Below, one piece after another: positions 8,024-17,155 of a DNA stretch of 64,000 nt (its first letter is position 1; each line of letters opens with the position of its first letter). The DNA comes from Thermophilibacter mediterraneus (GTDB lineage Bacteria; Actinomycetota; Coriobacteriia; Coriobacteriales; Atopobiaceae), in contig NZ_FPKO01000009.1 in the NCBI RefSeq assembly GCF_900119385.1, forward strand, positions 1,139,405 to 1,203,404, read 5' to 3'. The notes beneath the pieces are model-generated. The model did not search any database, had not been told where the DNA came from, and was given only the letters and a program-made list of their open reading frames with translations. Both the position numbers and the translations under genes were made by a program.

Positions 8024-10444
8024 ATGTCCCAGACCAACGCGAGCCACTTCGGAGAGCTCACGCCGCGCATGCGGGCGTTCAGGGAGGAGATGCTCGACGA
8101 GAGGCCCTACATTGACGCCGAGCGCGCCGTCCTGGCCACCGAGGCGTACCGCGCCAACCAGAGCCAGCCCAACGTCATGAAGCGCGCGCTCATGCTCGAG
8201 AAGATCCTCGACAACATGTCCATCTACATCGAGGACAAGACGCTCATCGTGGGCAACCAGGCGACCAAGAACAGGAACGCCCCGATCTTCCCCGAGTACA
8301 CCATGGAGTTCGTGATCGACGAGCTCGACACCTTCGAGAAGCGCGACGGCGACGTCTTCTACATCACCGACCAGACCAAGGCCCAGCTCCGCGAGCTCGC
8401 GCCCTTCTGGGAGAACAACAACCTGCGCGCCCGCGGCGAGGCCCTTCTGCCCGACGAGGTGCAGGTCTACATGGAGACCGGCGTCTTCGGCATGGAGGGC
8501 AAGCTCAACGCGGGCGACGCCCACCTGGCCGTCAACTACGCCCGCGTGCTCAAGGACGGCCTCGCCGGCTACGAGGAGCGCGTCCGCGAGCTGAAGGGCG
8601 CGCTCGACCTCACCGACCCCGACGCCATCGACAAGTACGTCTTCTACAAGGCCGTTCTCGTGGTGATCGCCGCCGTGCGCCGCTTCGCGCTGCGCTACGC
8701 CGCGCTCGCCCGCGAGACGGCCGCCTCCGAGGCCGACCCCGCCCGCGCCGCCGAGCTGCTCCAGATCGCCGAGACCTGCGAGCGCGTGCCCTACGAGCCG
8801 GCCCGCTCCTTCCGCGAGGCAGTCCAGTCCGTCTGGTTCATCCAGCTCATCCTGCAGATCGAGTCCAACGGCCACAGCCTCTCCTACGGCCGCTTCGACC
8901 AGTACATGTTCCCGTACTACGAGGCCGACGTCGCCTCCGGCGCCATCACCGAGGACGAGGCCCTCGAGCTGCTCACGTGCCTGTGGATCAAGACGCTCTC
9001 GATCAACAAGGTCCGCAGCCAGGCCCACACCTTCTCCTCGGCCGGCAGCCCCATGTACCAGAACGTCACCATCGGCGGTCAGACCCCCGACAAGCATGAC
9101 GCCGTCAACGCGCTCTCGTTCCTCGTGCTGCGCTCCGTCGCGCAGACCCGCCTCACCCAGCCCAACCTCACGGTGCGCTACCACGCCAACCTCAACAAGG
9201 AGTTCTACGACGAGTGCATCGAGGTCGTGAAGCTCGGCTTTGGCATGCCCGCCTTCAACAACGACGAGGTGATCATCCCCTCGTTCATCAACTGGGGCGT
9301 CGCCGAGGAGGACGCGTACAACTACTCCGCCATCGGGTGCGTCGAGACGGCCGTGCCGGGCAAGTGGGGATATCGCTGCACGGGCATGAGCTACGTCAAC
9401 TTCCCGCGCATGCTGCTCGTGGCCATGAACGACGGCGTGGACGTGACCTCGGGCAAGCGCTTCGCCAAGGGCTACGGCAACTTCCGCGACATGAAGAGCT
9501 ACGACGAGCTCATGGACGCCTGGGACAAGACCGTGCGCGAGGTGACCCGCGCCAGCGTCATCGTCGAGAACGCCATCGACAAGGCCTCCGAGCGCGACGT
9601 GCCCGACATCCTGTGCTCCGCCCTCACCGACGACTGCATCGGCCGCGGCAAGACCATCAAGGAGGGCGGCGCGGTCTACGACTTCATCTCGGGCCTCCAG
9701 GTGGGCATCGCCAACATGGCCGACTCGCTCGCCGCGATCAAGAAGCTCGTCTTCGACGAGGGCCGCATCACGCCGGCCGAGCTCGCCGACGCCCTCGAGA
9801 GCGACTTCGCGGGCGAGGAGGGCGAGCGCATCCGCCAGATGCTCGTCAACGACGCCCCCAAGTACGGCAACGACGACGACTCCGTCGACCAGCTCGTCGT
9901 GGACGCCTACGACTCCTACATCGACGAGATCGCCAAGTACCCCAACACCCGCCACGGCCGCGGGCCCGTCGGCGGCATCCGCTACGCCGGCACCTCCTCG
10001 ATCAGCGCCAACGTGGGCCAGGGCATGGGTACCATGGCCACCCCCGACGGCCGCCACGCGCACGACCCGCTCGCCGAGGGGTGCAGCCCGGCGCACAACG
10101 CCGACACCCACGGCCCCACCGCGGTGTTCAAGTCGGTCTCGAAGCTCCCCACCGAGAAGATCACCGGCGGCGTGCTGCTCAACCAGAAGGTCACCCCGGC
10201 GACCCTGGCCTCCGAGCGCAACAAGCAGAAGCTCGAGATGCTCATCTCCACCTTCTTTGACCGCCTGCACGGCTACCACGTCCAGTACAACGTCGTCGAC
10301 CGCGCCACGCTGATCGACGCCCAGGAGCACCCCGAGCGCCACAAGGACCTGATCGTGCGCGTCGCCGGCTACTCCGCCTTCTTCAACGTGCTCTCCCGCG
10401 CCACCCAGGACGACATCATCGCCCGCACCGAGCAGACCCTGTAA
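8024..10444 (+). CDS. Glycyl-radical enzyme, PflD/YbiW-like lyase or dehydratase
   Basis: The 806-residue protein has both hallmarks of the family: the active-site Cys in SAIGCVETAVPG (C439, with E441) and the glycyl loop RVAGYSAFF (G782). The GCVE form is that of dehydratase/lyase members and not of true pyruvate formate-lyase, which has two adjacent cysteines. The next gene is an FSA-type aldolase and the activase is divergent, the same trio as E. coli ybiW-ybiY-fsaA and pflD-pflC-fsaB. I recall such enzymes being reported to open 1,5-anhydroglucitol-6-phosphate to 1-deoxyfructose-6-phosphate; that is the best guess here. It works in the cytoplasm, strictly without oxygen. Confidence 0.85.
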   Translation: MSQTNASHFGELTPRMRAFREEMLDERPYIDAERAVLATEAYRANQSQPNVMKRALMLEKILDNMSIYIEDKTLIVGNQATKNRNAPIFPEYTMEFVIDELDTFEKRDGDVFYITDQTKAQLRELAPFWENNNLRARGEALLPDEVQVYMETGVFGMEGKLNAGDAHLAVNYARVLKDGLAGYEERVRELKGALDLTDPDAIDKYVFYKAVLVVIAAVRRFALRYAALARETAASEADPARAAELLQIAETCERVPYEPARSFREAVQSVWFIQLILQIESNGHSLSYGRFDQYMFPYYEADVASGAITEDEALELLTCLWIKTLSINKVRSQAHTFSSAGSPMYQNVTIGGQTPDKHDAVNALSFLVLRSVAQTRLTQPNLTVRYHANLNKEFYDECIEVVKLGFGMPAFNNDEVIIPSFINWGVAEEDAYNYSAIGCVETAVPGKWGYRCTGMSYVNFPRMLLVAMNDGVDVTSGKRFAKGYGNFRDMKSYDELMDAWDKTVREVTRASVIVENAIDKASERDVPDILCSALTDDCIGRGKTIKEGGAVYDFISGLQVGIANMADSLAAIKKLVFDEGRITPAELADALESDFAGEEGERIRQMLVNDAPKYGNDDDSVDQLVVDAYDSYIDEIAKYPNTRHGRGPVGGIRYAGTSSISANVGQGMGTMATPDGRHAHDPLAEGCSPAHNADTHGPTAVFKSVSKLPTEKITGGVLLNQKVTPATLASERNKQKLEMLISTFFDRLHGYHVQYNVVDRATLIDAQEHPERHKDLIVRVAGYSAFFNVLSRATQDDIIARTEQTL

Positions 10445-10447
10445 CAT

Positions 10448-10474
10448 GTGGAAAAGGGACAGGCACTTTTCCAC
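10448..10474 (+). repeat. REP-like 27-bp palindrome (variant)
   Basis: Arms GTGGAAAAG and CTTTTCCAC enclose GGACAGGCA. It belongs to the 27-bp family found at 39083, 40806, 59343, 59409, 62463 and 62513, but has GGAA/TTCC where the others have GCAA/TTGC, a paired change that keeps the stem. It lies between the enzyme stop codon and the aldolase ribosome-binding site. Confidence 0.85.
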
Positions 10475-10495
10475 CCCCAGCGAAAGGAACCACGC

Positions 10496-11173
10496 ATGAA
10501 GCTCATCATTGACGACGCCGACGTCAGCGCGATCAGGCACCTGGTCGAGTACTACCCCGTCGACGGCGTGACCACCAACCCCTCCATCCTGGCCAAGTCC
10601 GGCCGTCAGCCCTTCGAGGTCCTGCGCGAGATCCGCGACATCATCGGTCCCGACATGGAGCTGCACGCCCAGGTCGTGGCGCGCGACGCCGAGGGCATGG
10701 TCGCCGACGGCCGGCGCATCGTGGCCGAGCTCGGAGAGAACACCTTCCCCAAGGTCCCGAGCGTCCCGGAGGGCTTCAAGGCCATGCGCCAGCTCGTCGC
10801 CGAGGGCATCAAGGTGACCGCGACCGCCATCTACACCCCCATGCAGGCGTTCCTCGCGGCCAAGTCCGGCGCCTCCTACGCCGCCCCCTACATCAACCGC
10901 ATCGACAACATGGGCTTTGACGGCGTGGGCGTCGCCATGGAGATCCACGACATCTTCCAGGCCAACAACCTGCCCTGCGAGGTGCTCGCCGCGAGCTTCA
11001 AGAACTCCCAGCAGGTGCTCGAGCTCGCCCGCTACGGCGTCGGCGCGGTGACGGCGGCCCCCTCCGTGATCGAGGGCCTGGTCAAGAACGCCGCCATCGA
11101 TGCGGCCGTGGACGCCTTCACGGCCGACTTCGAGGGCCTCGTCGGCGTGGGCAAGACGATGGCCGACCTGTAG
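10496..11173 (+). CDS. fsa: Fructose-6-phosphate aldolase-like (transaldolase family) protein
   Basis: I placed the start at ATG 10496 (AAAGGAACCACGC before it); an upstream in-frame start would translate the palindrome. The 225-residue product has the short single-domain form of the TalC/FSA group: GVTTNPSILAKSG near the N-terminus, Schiff-base Lys K86 in FPKVPS, and APYINRIDNMG. FSA enzymes cleave fructose-6-phosphate-like ketoses to glyceraldehyde-3-phosphate and a ketone. Beside the glycyl-radical enzyme it probably splits that enzyme's deoxyketose-phosphate product. It is co-transcribed from the promoter at 7953 and followed by a strong terminator. Confidence 0.88.
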   Translation: MKLIIDDADVSAIRHLVEYYPVDGVTTNPSILAKSGRQPFEVLREIRDIIGPDMELHAQVVARDAEGMVADGRRIVAELGENTFPKVPSVPEGFKAMRQLVAEGIKVTATAIYTPMQAFLAAKSGASYAAPYINRIDNMGFDGVGVAMEIHDIFQANNLPCEVLAASFKNSQQVLELARYGVGAVTAAPSVIEGLVKNAAIDAAVDAFTADFEGLVGVGKTMADL

Positions 11174-11274
11174 GGCCCGGCGAGAAGGACCTCGGCAAGA
11201 AGGACCTCGGCGATAAGAGCCTTGGCAAGAAGAGCCTCCCGCCGCAGACGGGGGAGCGCCTAGGGATGCCGGCC

Positions 11275-11312
11275 AACGGGGCCGTCCGCGACGCGCGGAC
11301 GGCCCCGTTTCT
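11275..11312 (+). terminator. Rho-independent terminator after the aldolase gene
   Basis: AACGGGGCCGTCCGCG (11275-11290) pairs perfectly with 11294-11309 across a 3-base loop and is followed by TTCTGTCC. Before it, 11174-11245 holds degenerate direct repeats of GAGAAGGACCTCGGCAA-like units and no gene. Confidence 0.85.
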
Positions 11313-11447
11313 GTCCCTCCCCGCGGCGCGCGGGGCTCCAGGTCTCCGCTGCGTTCGAATTCGTCCTCGTTTGTCTAAAGCTCGCGCCCGCGGTCCGTCC
11401 GCGCAGTAGAGTGGGGGACATCTGAATCCCAGCGGAAAGGAACGCGC

Positions 11448-14400
11448 ATGAAGCGACCTCCCCTCGGACGCCGGGCGCTCAGGTGCGCGCTCGGCGCCGT
11501 TCTGGCGTGCGGGCTCGTGCCCTCGGCGGCGCTCGCCGTGCCGGCAGCGTCGGACCTGATGGCAGCCATGACGAGGGCCGCCTCGGATGACGGCGAGGAC
11601 GCCCAGGCGGCCGTGCCCGGCCAGGCGATCGTCCTGTACCGCGCCTCCGACGCCGCCTCGGTGAGGCTGCTCGACTCCGCGAACGCCGACGAGCTCGCGA
11701 GCGCCGGCTTCGAGGTCGCCCAGGAGTGGGACTTCTCCGCCGTCGACCGCGCCCTCGACCAGGGCGTCGTCAGGCTCCAGAGCGACGAGGGGGGCTCCGG
11801 CGCGGTCCCGTCCGGCGCCGACCTGCGCGTCGCGCTCGTCGAGCGCGAGGGCGCCGACGCCGACGACCTGGTCGCCGAGCTCGAGGCGCTCGACTTCGTG
11901 GTGGCGGCGCAGCCGAACTACGTCGTCACGCTCGACGGCGTCACGCCCGACGACGCCCTGTACGACGGGTGGCAGTACAACATGACGAGCGAGGACGCGG
12001 GCATCGACCTCGAGGCCGCGCTCGCCGCCCGCGGCGAGGCGCCCGCGACCGCCGAGAACGTCGTTGCCGTGATCGACACGGGCGTCGACGTCTCTCACCC
12101 CGATCTCGTCGATCATATGTGGAAGAACCCCGGCATCGAGGGCCTGCCCGGCGAGGCGGGGTCGTGCGGCTACGACTTCGGCGGAAACGACGACGATCCG
12201 ACGCCGGGCGCCACGACGCTCGCCTCCCACGGCACCCACTGCGCCGGCGTCGTCGCCGGCGTCCAGAACAACGGCGAGGGCGTCGCGGGCGCGAGCTCCG
12301 ACACCAAGGTCATGGCGCTGAGGGTCGACACCGATGCCGTCCCTGGCATTTTTTACACGAACAGCATCGTCTCCGCGTACGAGTACCTCATCGGCGCGGC
12401 GCTCTCCGGAGAGCACGTCGTCGCGGTCAACGACTCGTGGTCGTCCGGCAGCTACCTCCCCGTGTTCGACTACCTGGTGAACCAGGCGGGCAGGCTCGGC
12501 ATCCTGTCCGTGTTCGCCGCGGGCAACGACAGCCGTGACACGAACGACGCGGAATCCAGCATGACCATCGGTCTGGAGAGCCCGTATGCGGTCGTCGTCG
12601 CCTCGAGCAACAAGGTGAACGCCCTCTCGACCTTCTCGAACTACAACGAGACGGACGTCGACCTCGCGCTGCCGGGCTCCAACATCATGTCTACCGTCAG
12701 CACCGACGCCGCCCACGCGTACTTCTCTCCCAGCGTGTCGCTTGCCTCGGGCGAGGACCTCGAGTACGTGAATGACTTCTCTGACTACTCCATGGATTCG
12801 GACGCCTACCAGACCGTGATCTACGATGCCGACGGGAACCCCGTCTCACCTGACGTCGAGGACGCGTTCACCGTCGAGCGGGTCTCGGACGCGGGGCATG
12901 GTCTGCCCGGCCTCAGGGTGACGTTCGACCCCTCCAGGGCGGATGGGAGCGTCATGTATACGGTGCGGATCACATGGAGCGTCGACAACCCGTTTGTCGG
13001 CACGACGCACGTGGCGCAGGACTACGCGATCGGTGCGGGCGGCGTCCTCGACCCATCGTCCCCCGCCAACACCTTGGCGTACGTCACTCCGGGTCTCGCT
13101 GTCATGCAAGGCGACGAGAGCGTCACGCTCCAGGATCCGCTCTCCTACACCCAGTATGTCGTCGATCAGAGCGCCATCGGCGGAACGTCCCTTGTCGCAA
13201 TCGACACCGAGAGTGAGCAGCTGACCGGCTGCTTCTGGCTCGATCTCATGACCCTCGACGGTGCCCCGCTGGACGGGAAGGTCACCTTCTACGTCGAGCC
13301 CTACGGCATCGGTCTGGTGGACGGCGAGGGCGTTGACGACGAGACGAGCGACTACGCCCCCTACGGCGAGATGAGCGGGACGTCCATGTCCGCCCCCATG
13401 GCGGCGGGCACCATCGGCCAGCTGGCCGCGCTCCATCCCGAGGAGAGTGCGCTCGAGCTGCGCGGCAGGCTGGTCGGCTCGACCGTCCCGCTGAGCACGA
13501 CGACCTATGGGGGCGTCGAGAAGCACACGGCGACCGACGGCCGCTTTGATTGGAACGTGGCGCTCGATGACGACGCCGTCAGCGCGAACACGTGGTCAGT
13601 CGACGCCGACCCGGCGACGGGCACGCTCACCGTGCACGGCTACGCCCTCGGCGACGCGAACGTCGCCCTCGACGGCGAGGCAGTCCCCTGCGCGGAGCAG
13701 GACGACGGAGAGCTGACCTTCGTGGCGCCCGCCGACGTCTTCGACGGCAAGGAGCACCGCATCGACGTGACCGACCGCTCGACCGGCCGCACCCATCGCG
13801 CCTCCTACGGCCTGCCCGCGCTTGACGCGTCCTTTGACCTTGCGCGGACCGACGACCTTCCCGGCGACGGGGCGGAGCAGGCCACCGGCGTCCTGGTGAG
13901 CGCCGGGGACGCGCTGTACTTCGCCGACACGCGGGGCGCCTACCTGTACCGCTCGGATCGACCCGGAAGCGGGGCCTGGACCGCCTGCGCCGCGCCCGAG
14001 GGACTGTGGTACGAAGGCAACACGGACGCGCGGTCCTCGATAGCCTACGCGTTTGTCGGTGACGACCTCGTCGCCACCACGGCTGACGTGACCGACGGGG
14101 GCGACGTCGTCGCGTTCTCGGCCACCTACAACGCCGAGAAGGACGAGTGGGGCCCCTATCGGAGCGTCGATGGCGTTGCGGCCCCGGAGCGCATCGATGG
14201 CGCGCCGGCTGTCCGCACGAGGGAGAACACGACGACGGTCGTAGGCGCGACGACGATCGATGACACCGCCTACGCGCTCGTAGGCGCCGCCCTCTATGAT
14301 GATGAGACGGGCATTGTGGGTACGAGCTACACGCTGGTCTCCCAGGACGGCGTCGACGGGGGGCTCTCCGCGACCGTGCTTCAGATCGAGCAGCTCCAGG

Positions 14401-15419
14401 GCATCTACTTCCTGCCGTCGACGCCCGTTGCACATGACGGCGCGATCTATGCGCTCGGCTCGATTCTGGGCGCGGGTGACCCCTCGGCAACCTACGAGCT
14501 GCATGCGTACGTCATCGATCCGGTGAGCGGGGCAGTCGAGGACCGCGGCGTCATCGAGGGCGCGGCGTCCTGCACCCTCGATGAGCTCCAGAGCCTCGAC
14601 AAGGTCGCCCTTGTCCCCTTTGAGGACGGCGCGCTCCTGTTCAGTGTGTCCCTGGAGGGCACTCGCGACACGCTGTACGTCGATCTCGAGACCCTCAGCA
14701 TCCCGACCTCGGCATGGATCGGTGCCAGTGGCGCCACGGGAGTCGTCGCCACGTCCGCCGCGACCCATGACGGGACGATCTATCTGAGCGCCCTCGATCG
14801 TGTCGGCGACGCAGGCTCCGCGTCCGCCGCGCTGTACACGCTGCCCTATGCTGCCGTGGAGCAGCTCTCGGGCGAGTCCTGCCCGACCGAGGGCTTCTCC
14901 GACGTGGATGGGCTCGCGTGGTACCACGAGGCCGTGGACTGGGCGGTGGAGAACGGCGTGCTGAACGGCTACGGCGAGGGCGGCGAGTCCCTCGGACCGG
15001 TGGCCGACGTCACCCGCGCCGAGATGGCGCAGATGCTGTGGAACCGGGCCGGCAGGCCCGAGGCGGAGGCGGACCTGTCCGCGTTCACGGACGTCGCGTC
15101 AGACGGCTGGTACGCCCCGGCGCTCGAGTGGTGCGTCTCCGAGGGGATCTTCTCCGGCTACGGCGACACCTTCGGCACCGAGCGCACGATCTCGCGCGAG
15201 GAGGCCGCGACCGTCCTCTGGCGCCTCTCCGGCAGCCCCGAGGCCGACGCCGACCTCTCCGGCTACGGCGACGCCTCCAGCGTGTCCGAGTACGCGACCG
15301 GCGCCATCGAGTGGGCGGTCGCCGAGGGCGTCCTCACCGGCAAGGGCGGAGTCGCCCTCGACCCGCAGGCGGGCTGCACCCGCGGCGAGGTCGCCGCGAT
15401 GATGATGCGCATGGCTTGA
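11448..15419 (+). CDS. Secreted subtilisin-like serine protease with three SLH domains
   Basis: The 1323-residue protein has a signal peptide ending near ALAVPA, a propeptide-like part (to about residue 165), and an S8 protease domain with catalytic Asp210 (VIDTGVDVSHPDL), His261 (SHGTHCAG) and Ser646 (GTSMSAPMAAG). Some 300 residues are inserted between His and Ser, as in large cell-envelope proteases. A repetitive beta-rich part follows and three SLH domains close it (from about residue 1145: FSDVDGLAWYHEAVDW, FTDVASDGWYAPALEW, YGDASSVSEYATGAIEW), anchoring it to secondary cell-wall polymer. Its SLH part is nearly the same as that of the protein at 23416. The stop codon lies inside a C repeat. 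AAAGGAACGC precedes the ATG. Confidence 0.92.
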   Translation: MKRPPLGRRALRCALGAVLACGLVPSAALAVPAASDLMAAMTRAASDDGEDAQAAVPGQAIVLYRASDAASVRLLDSANADELASAGFEVAQEWDFSAVDRALDQGVVRLQSDEGGSGAVPSGADLRVALVEREGADADDLVAELEALDFVVAAQPNYVVTLDGVTPDDALYDGWQYNMTSEDAGIDLEAALAARGEAPATAENVVAVIDTGVDVSHPDLVDHMWKNPGIEGLPGEAGSCGYDFGGNDDDPTPGATTLASHGTHCAGVVAGVQNNGEGVAGASSDTKVMALRVDTDAVPGIFYTNSIVSAYEYLIGAALSGEHVVAVNDSWSSGSYLPVFDYLVNQAGRLGILSVFAAGNDSRDTNDAESSMTIGLESPYAVVVASSNKVNALSTFSNYNETDVDLALPGSNIMSTVSTDAAHAYFSPSVSLASGEDLEYVNDFSDYSMDSDAYQTVIYDADGNPVSPDVEDAFTVERVSDAGHGLPGLRVTFDPSRADGSVMYTVRITWSVDNPFVGTTHVAQDYAIGAGGVLDPSSPANTLAYVTPGLAVMQGDESVTLQDPLSYTQYVVDQSAIGGTSLVAIDTESEQLTGCFWLDLMTLDGAPLDGKVTFYVEPYGIGLVDGEGVDDETSDYAPYGEMSGTSMSAPMAAGTIGQLAALHPEESALELRGRLVGSTVPLSTTTYGGVEKHTATDGRFDWNVALDDDAVSANTWSVDADPATGTLTVHGYALGDANVALDGEAVPCAEQDDGELTFVAPADVFDGKEHRIDVTDRSTGRTHRASYGLPALDASFDLARTDDLPGDGAEQATGVLVSAGDALYFADTRGAYLYRSDRPGSGAWTACAAPEGLWYEGNTDARSSIAYAFVGDDLVATTADVTDGGDVVAFSATYNAEKDEWGPYRSVDGVAAPERIDGAPAVRTRENTTTVVGATTIDDTAYALVGAALYDDETGIVGTSYTLVSQDGVDGGLSATVLQIEQLQGIYFLPSTPVAHDGAIYALGSILGAGDPSATYELHAYVIDPVSGAVEDRGVIEGAASCTLDELQSLDKVALVPFEDGALLFSVSLEGTRDTLYVDLETLSIPTSAWIGASGATGVVATSAATHDGTIYLSALDRVGDAGSASAALYTLPYAAVEQLSGESCPTEGFSDVDGLAWYHEAVDWAVENGVLNGYGEGGESLGPVADVTRAEMAQMLWNRAGRPEAEADLSAFTDVASDGWYAPALEWCVSEGIFSGYGDTFGTERTISREEAATVLWRLSGSPEADADLSGYGDASSVSEYATGAIEWAVAEGVLTGKGGVALDPQAGCTRGEVAAMMMRMA

Positions 15420-15444
15420 CACTGGCGTCAGGTCATAGTGTCAA
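15416..15444 (+). repeat. C element, copy 1a (plus an adjoining half copy to 15462)
   Basis: This 29-bp imperfect palindrome has outer arms TTGACACT/AGTGTCAA and inner GGCGTCAGGTCAT. It overlaps the TGA of the SLH protease. A half copy GGTCATAGTGTCAAG follows at 15448-15462. Other copies are at 15814, 22154, 23192, 27186 and 28779. Confidence 0.85.
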
Positions 15445-15512
15445 GTCGGTCATAGTGTCAAGTCCTCGCTGGGAGGGCATCGGGGGCCGACGGCCGGGGA
15501 CGGCATCGACAT

Positions 15513-15578
15513 CGAAACGGAGCGGACTGCGAAAACAGGGCCGAATCGGCGGCGTTTTTCGCAGGATGCTCCGCCTCG
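15513..15578 (-). repeat. B element, copy 1 (reverse orientation)
   Basis: An imperfect palindrome of about 66 bp: the arm from CGAAACGGAGCGGACTGCG pairs loosely with CGCAGGATGCTCCGCCTCG, each with an A-rich or T-rich run (GCGAAAA, TTTTTCGC). It is the reverse of the copies at 22034 and 27077. Confidence 0.8.
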
Positions 15579-15652
15579 GCGCGGGGGCAGGAAGGAGGGG
15601 CCGGCGGGCCGCGGGTGGGCACGCGGAGCCCGAAGTCCGTCGATGAGTGGGT

Positions 15653-15743
15653 TTATCTACCACAAGACTGGTATACAACTGGGCCCCCGGAGCCGTGGGA
15701 ACGGTTCCAAGGGTCGGTTGTATACCAGTCTTGTGGTAGATAA
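15653..15743. repeat. A element, copy 1: long perfect palindrome
   Basis: Perfect 27-bp arms (15653-15679 and 15717-15743) begin TTATCTACCACAAGACTGG. The 37-base loop contains AGCCGTGGGAACGGTTCC. The copy at 26945 keeps the outer TCTACCACAA and the loop core but has a different inner stem, changed equally on both sides. Confidence 0.9.
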
Positions 15744-15794
15744 CTCGGGGCGAGAGGGGGCAGAGGCCCGCCGGCGTCGGCGGGCCGCGTCCCC

Positions 15795-15842
15795 GTCAGG
15801 TCATAGTGTCAAGTTGACACTATGACCTGACGCCAGCGTCAA
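15795..15842 (-). repeat. C element, copy 1b (reverse) with fused half copy
   Basis: A 29-bp C element in reverse (15814-15842) joins a forward half copy (15795-15812), so 15795-15831 is a perfect 18+1+18 palindrome centred on one G. With copy 1a it forms an inverted repeat around a 370-bp segment just upstream of the serine recombinase gene. Confidence 0.85.
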
Positions 15843-15869
15843 GCCTCCTCGCCAGCCAACCATTCCGAT

Positions 15870-15904
15870 GGGGGTATGGCAGCTCTGACAGCTGCTGACC
15901 CCCT
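15870..15904 (+). promoter_or_regulatory. Hairpin before the recombinase ribosome-binding site
   Basis: GGGGG (15870-15874) pairs with CCCCC at 15900-15904, and an inner CAGCT/AGCTG pairs around CTGAC. The hairpin ends seven bases before GAAGGAGAC, so it could affect recombinase translation. No known riboswitch is recognised. Confidence 0.4.
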
Positions 15905-15919
15905 TCGGAAGGAGACCTC

Positions 15920-16546
15920 ATGGCGACCTACGGCTACGTGCGCGTGTCGAGCAGGGACCAGAACGTGAACCGGCAGCTCGACGCGCTGGGAGCGTTCCCC
16001 GTCTCGTCCGAGAACATCTTCGTCGACCACATGAGCGGAAAGGACTTCGATCGTCCGAGCTACCAGAGGCTCGTCGGTCTGCTGGCTCCCGGCGACCTCG
16101 TGGTGGTGTCGAGCATCGACCGGTTGGGGAGGGACTACGAGGAGATCATCGCCCAGTGGCGTCGCATAACGCACGACCTCGGGGCCGACATCGTCGTGCT
16201 CGACATGCCGCTGCTGGACACCCGTGCCCCCGCGGCGGCCGGCGGCGTGACCGGCCGTTTCATCTCCGACCTCGTCCTGCAGGTGCTCTCGTACGTGGCG
16301 CAGGTCGAGCGCGAGAACATCCGACGTCGCCAGGCCGAGGGCATCGCCGCGGCCCGCGCGCGCGGAACGCGGTTCGGGCGGCCACGAAAGGAGCGTCCCG
16401 ACCACTACCGGGAGGTGCTGTGCAGCTACGAACTCGGCGAGCTCTCAAAGACCAGGGCGGCCTCCCTGCTCTCGGTGAGCAGGTCGACGTTCGACAGGTG
16501 GCGCGAGCAGGAAGACCCCTCGCAGCCTCGTGCGAGCGGAATGTAA
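15920..16546 (+). CDS. Small serine recombinase (resolvase/invertase family)
   Basis: The 208-residue protein has the N-terminal catalytic domain with the nucleophile motif YGYVRVSSRDQN (Ser near residue 10), the VVSSIDRLGRDYEEI core, the long E-helix start (LVLQVLSYVAQVERENIRRRQAEGI) and a C-terminal helix-turn-helix (KTRAASLLSVSRSTFDRW). GGAAGGAGACCTC precedes the ATG. Enzymes of this size resolve or invert DNA between short sites. No transposase lies next to it; the inverted C elements at 15416 and 15814 directly upstream are candidate sites, which is inference. It could equally be a remnant of a mobile element. Confidence 0.9.
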   Translation: MATYGYVRVSSRDQNVNRQLDALGAFPVSSENIFVDHMSGKDFDRPSYQRLVGLLAPGDLVVVSSIDRLGRDYEEIIAQWRRITHDLGADIVVLDMPLLDTRAPAAAGGVTGRFISDLVLQVLSYVAQVERENIRRRQAEGIAAARARGTRFGRPRKERPDHYREVLCSYELGELSKTRAASLLSVSRSTFDRWREQEDPSQPRASGM

Positions 16547-16768
16547 CAGGCGCGTCAGCGCCCGGTCAGAAAGGTAGACTTTTTCGACCGACGTCACCGT
16601 GAGGGCTTGTCGGGGTGCCGAGCGTACCCCGCATGTTGCAGCGCTCGGCAAATGCCCAGCTAGGTCAGTGTCCCCTCTCAAGCTCTTCACAAAATGAACA
16701 CCTGAATGCGACCTTAACACTCGTGACTGAAAAAGTCTGCTTTTCCGACCGCGGGCGGGAGGTGGACG

Positions 16769-17155
16769 GTGTCGAGCAGGGCAAGAGGTCCAGAGGGCGT
16801 CGTCGCCCCTCCTCCCAGGTCCCGTGGGGCGGGAAGGCCGCATCTCACCAAGAGCCAGCAGGCAATTCTTCGTCTGATCGCGGGCGAGACCGCTCTCAAC
16901 GGCGGGCTGTGCGCGTCCAAGCGCGAGCTCGCAGCAGCCGTGGAGAAGAGCGTGCGCACCGTGGACATCGCCATCTCCGTGCTGCGCGGGGAAGGGCTCA
17001 TCGTCGCGGAGCCGCGCTTCGAGAGCAGCGGCGCGCAGTGCGCGAGCTTCTATCGCCTTAGCTATCCGACGGATGTCGTTGACGTGGGGCCGGCAGAAGA
17101 CCCGGCCCGCCACTTAGCCAGCGAGAAGGACGAAAGGAGGTTCGAGGAAACGTAA
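16769..17155 (+). CDS. Small winged-helix DNA-binding protein
   Basis: The 128-residue product, read from GTG 16769, has a helix-turn-helix of replication-initiator or plasmid-control type (QQAILRLIAGE, SKRELAAAVEKSVRTVDIAISVLRGEGLI). I see no effector domain. Its stop overlaps a start codon (TAATG at 17153) of a 13-codon reading frame that itself overlaps the ATG of the adhesin at 17193. It may control the surface-protein genes that follow. The gap 16547-16768 before it holds two similar motifs, ACTTTTTCGACCG (near 16573) and TGCTTTTCCGACCG (near 16738). Confidence 0.6.
   Translation: MSSRARGPEGVVAPPPRSRGAGRPHLTKSQQAILRLIAGETALNGGLCASKRELAAAVEKSVRTVDIAISVLRGEGLIVAEPRFESSGAQCASFYRLSYPTDVVDVGPAEDPARHLASEKDERRFEET

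Noticed and set aside
10446-10495. Start of the aldolase at 10448
   Set aside because: It would translate the REP-like palindrome; ATG 10496 has a proper ribosome-binding site and gives the family's normal N-terminus.
16546-16768. Attachment site of a prophage or integrative element at the island's left part
   Set aside because: Two similar ACTTTTTCGACCG-like motifs exist, but no tRNA, no tyrosine integrase and no phage genes are nearby.
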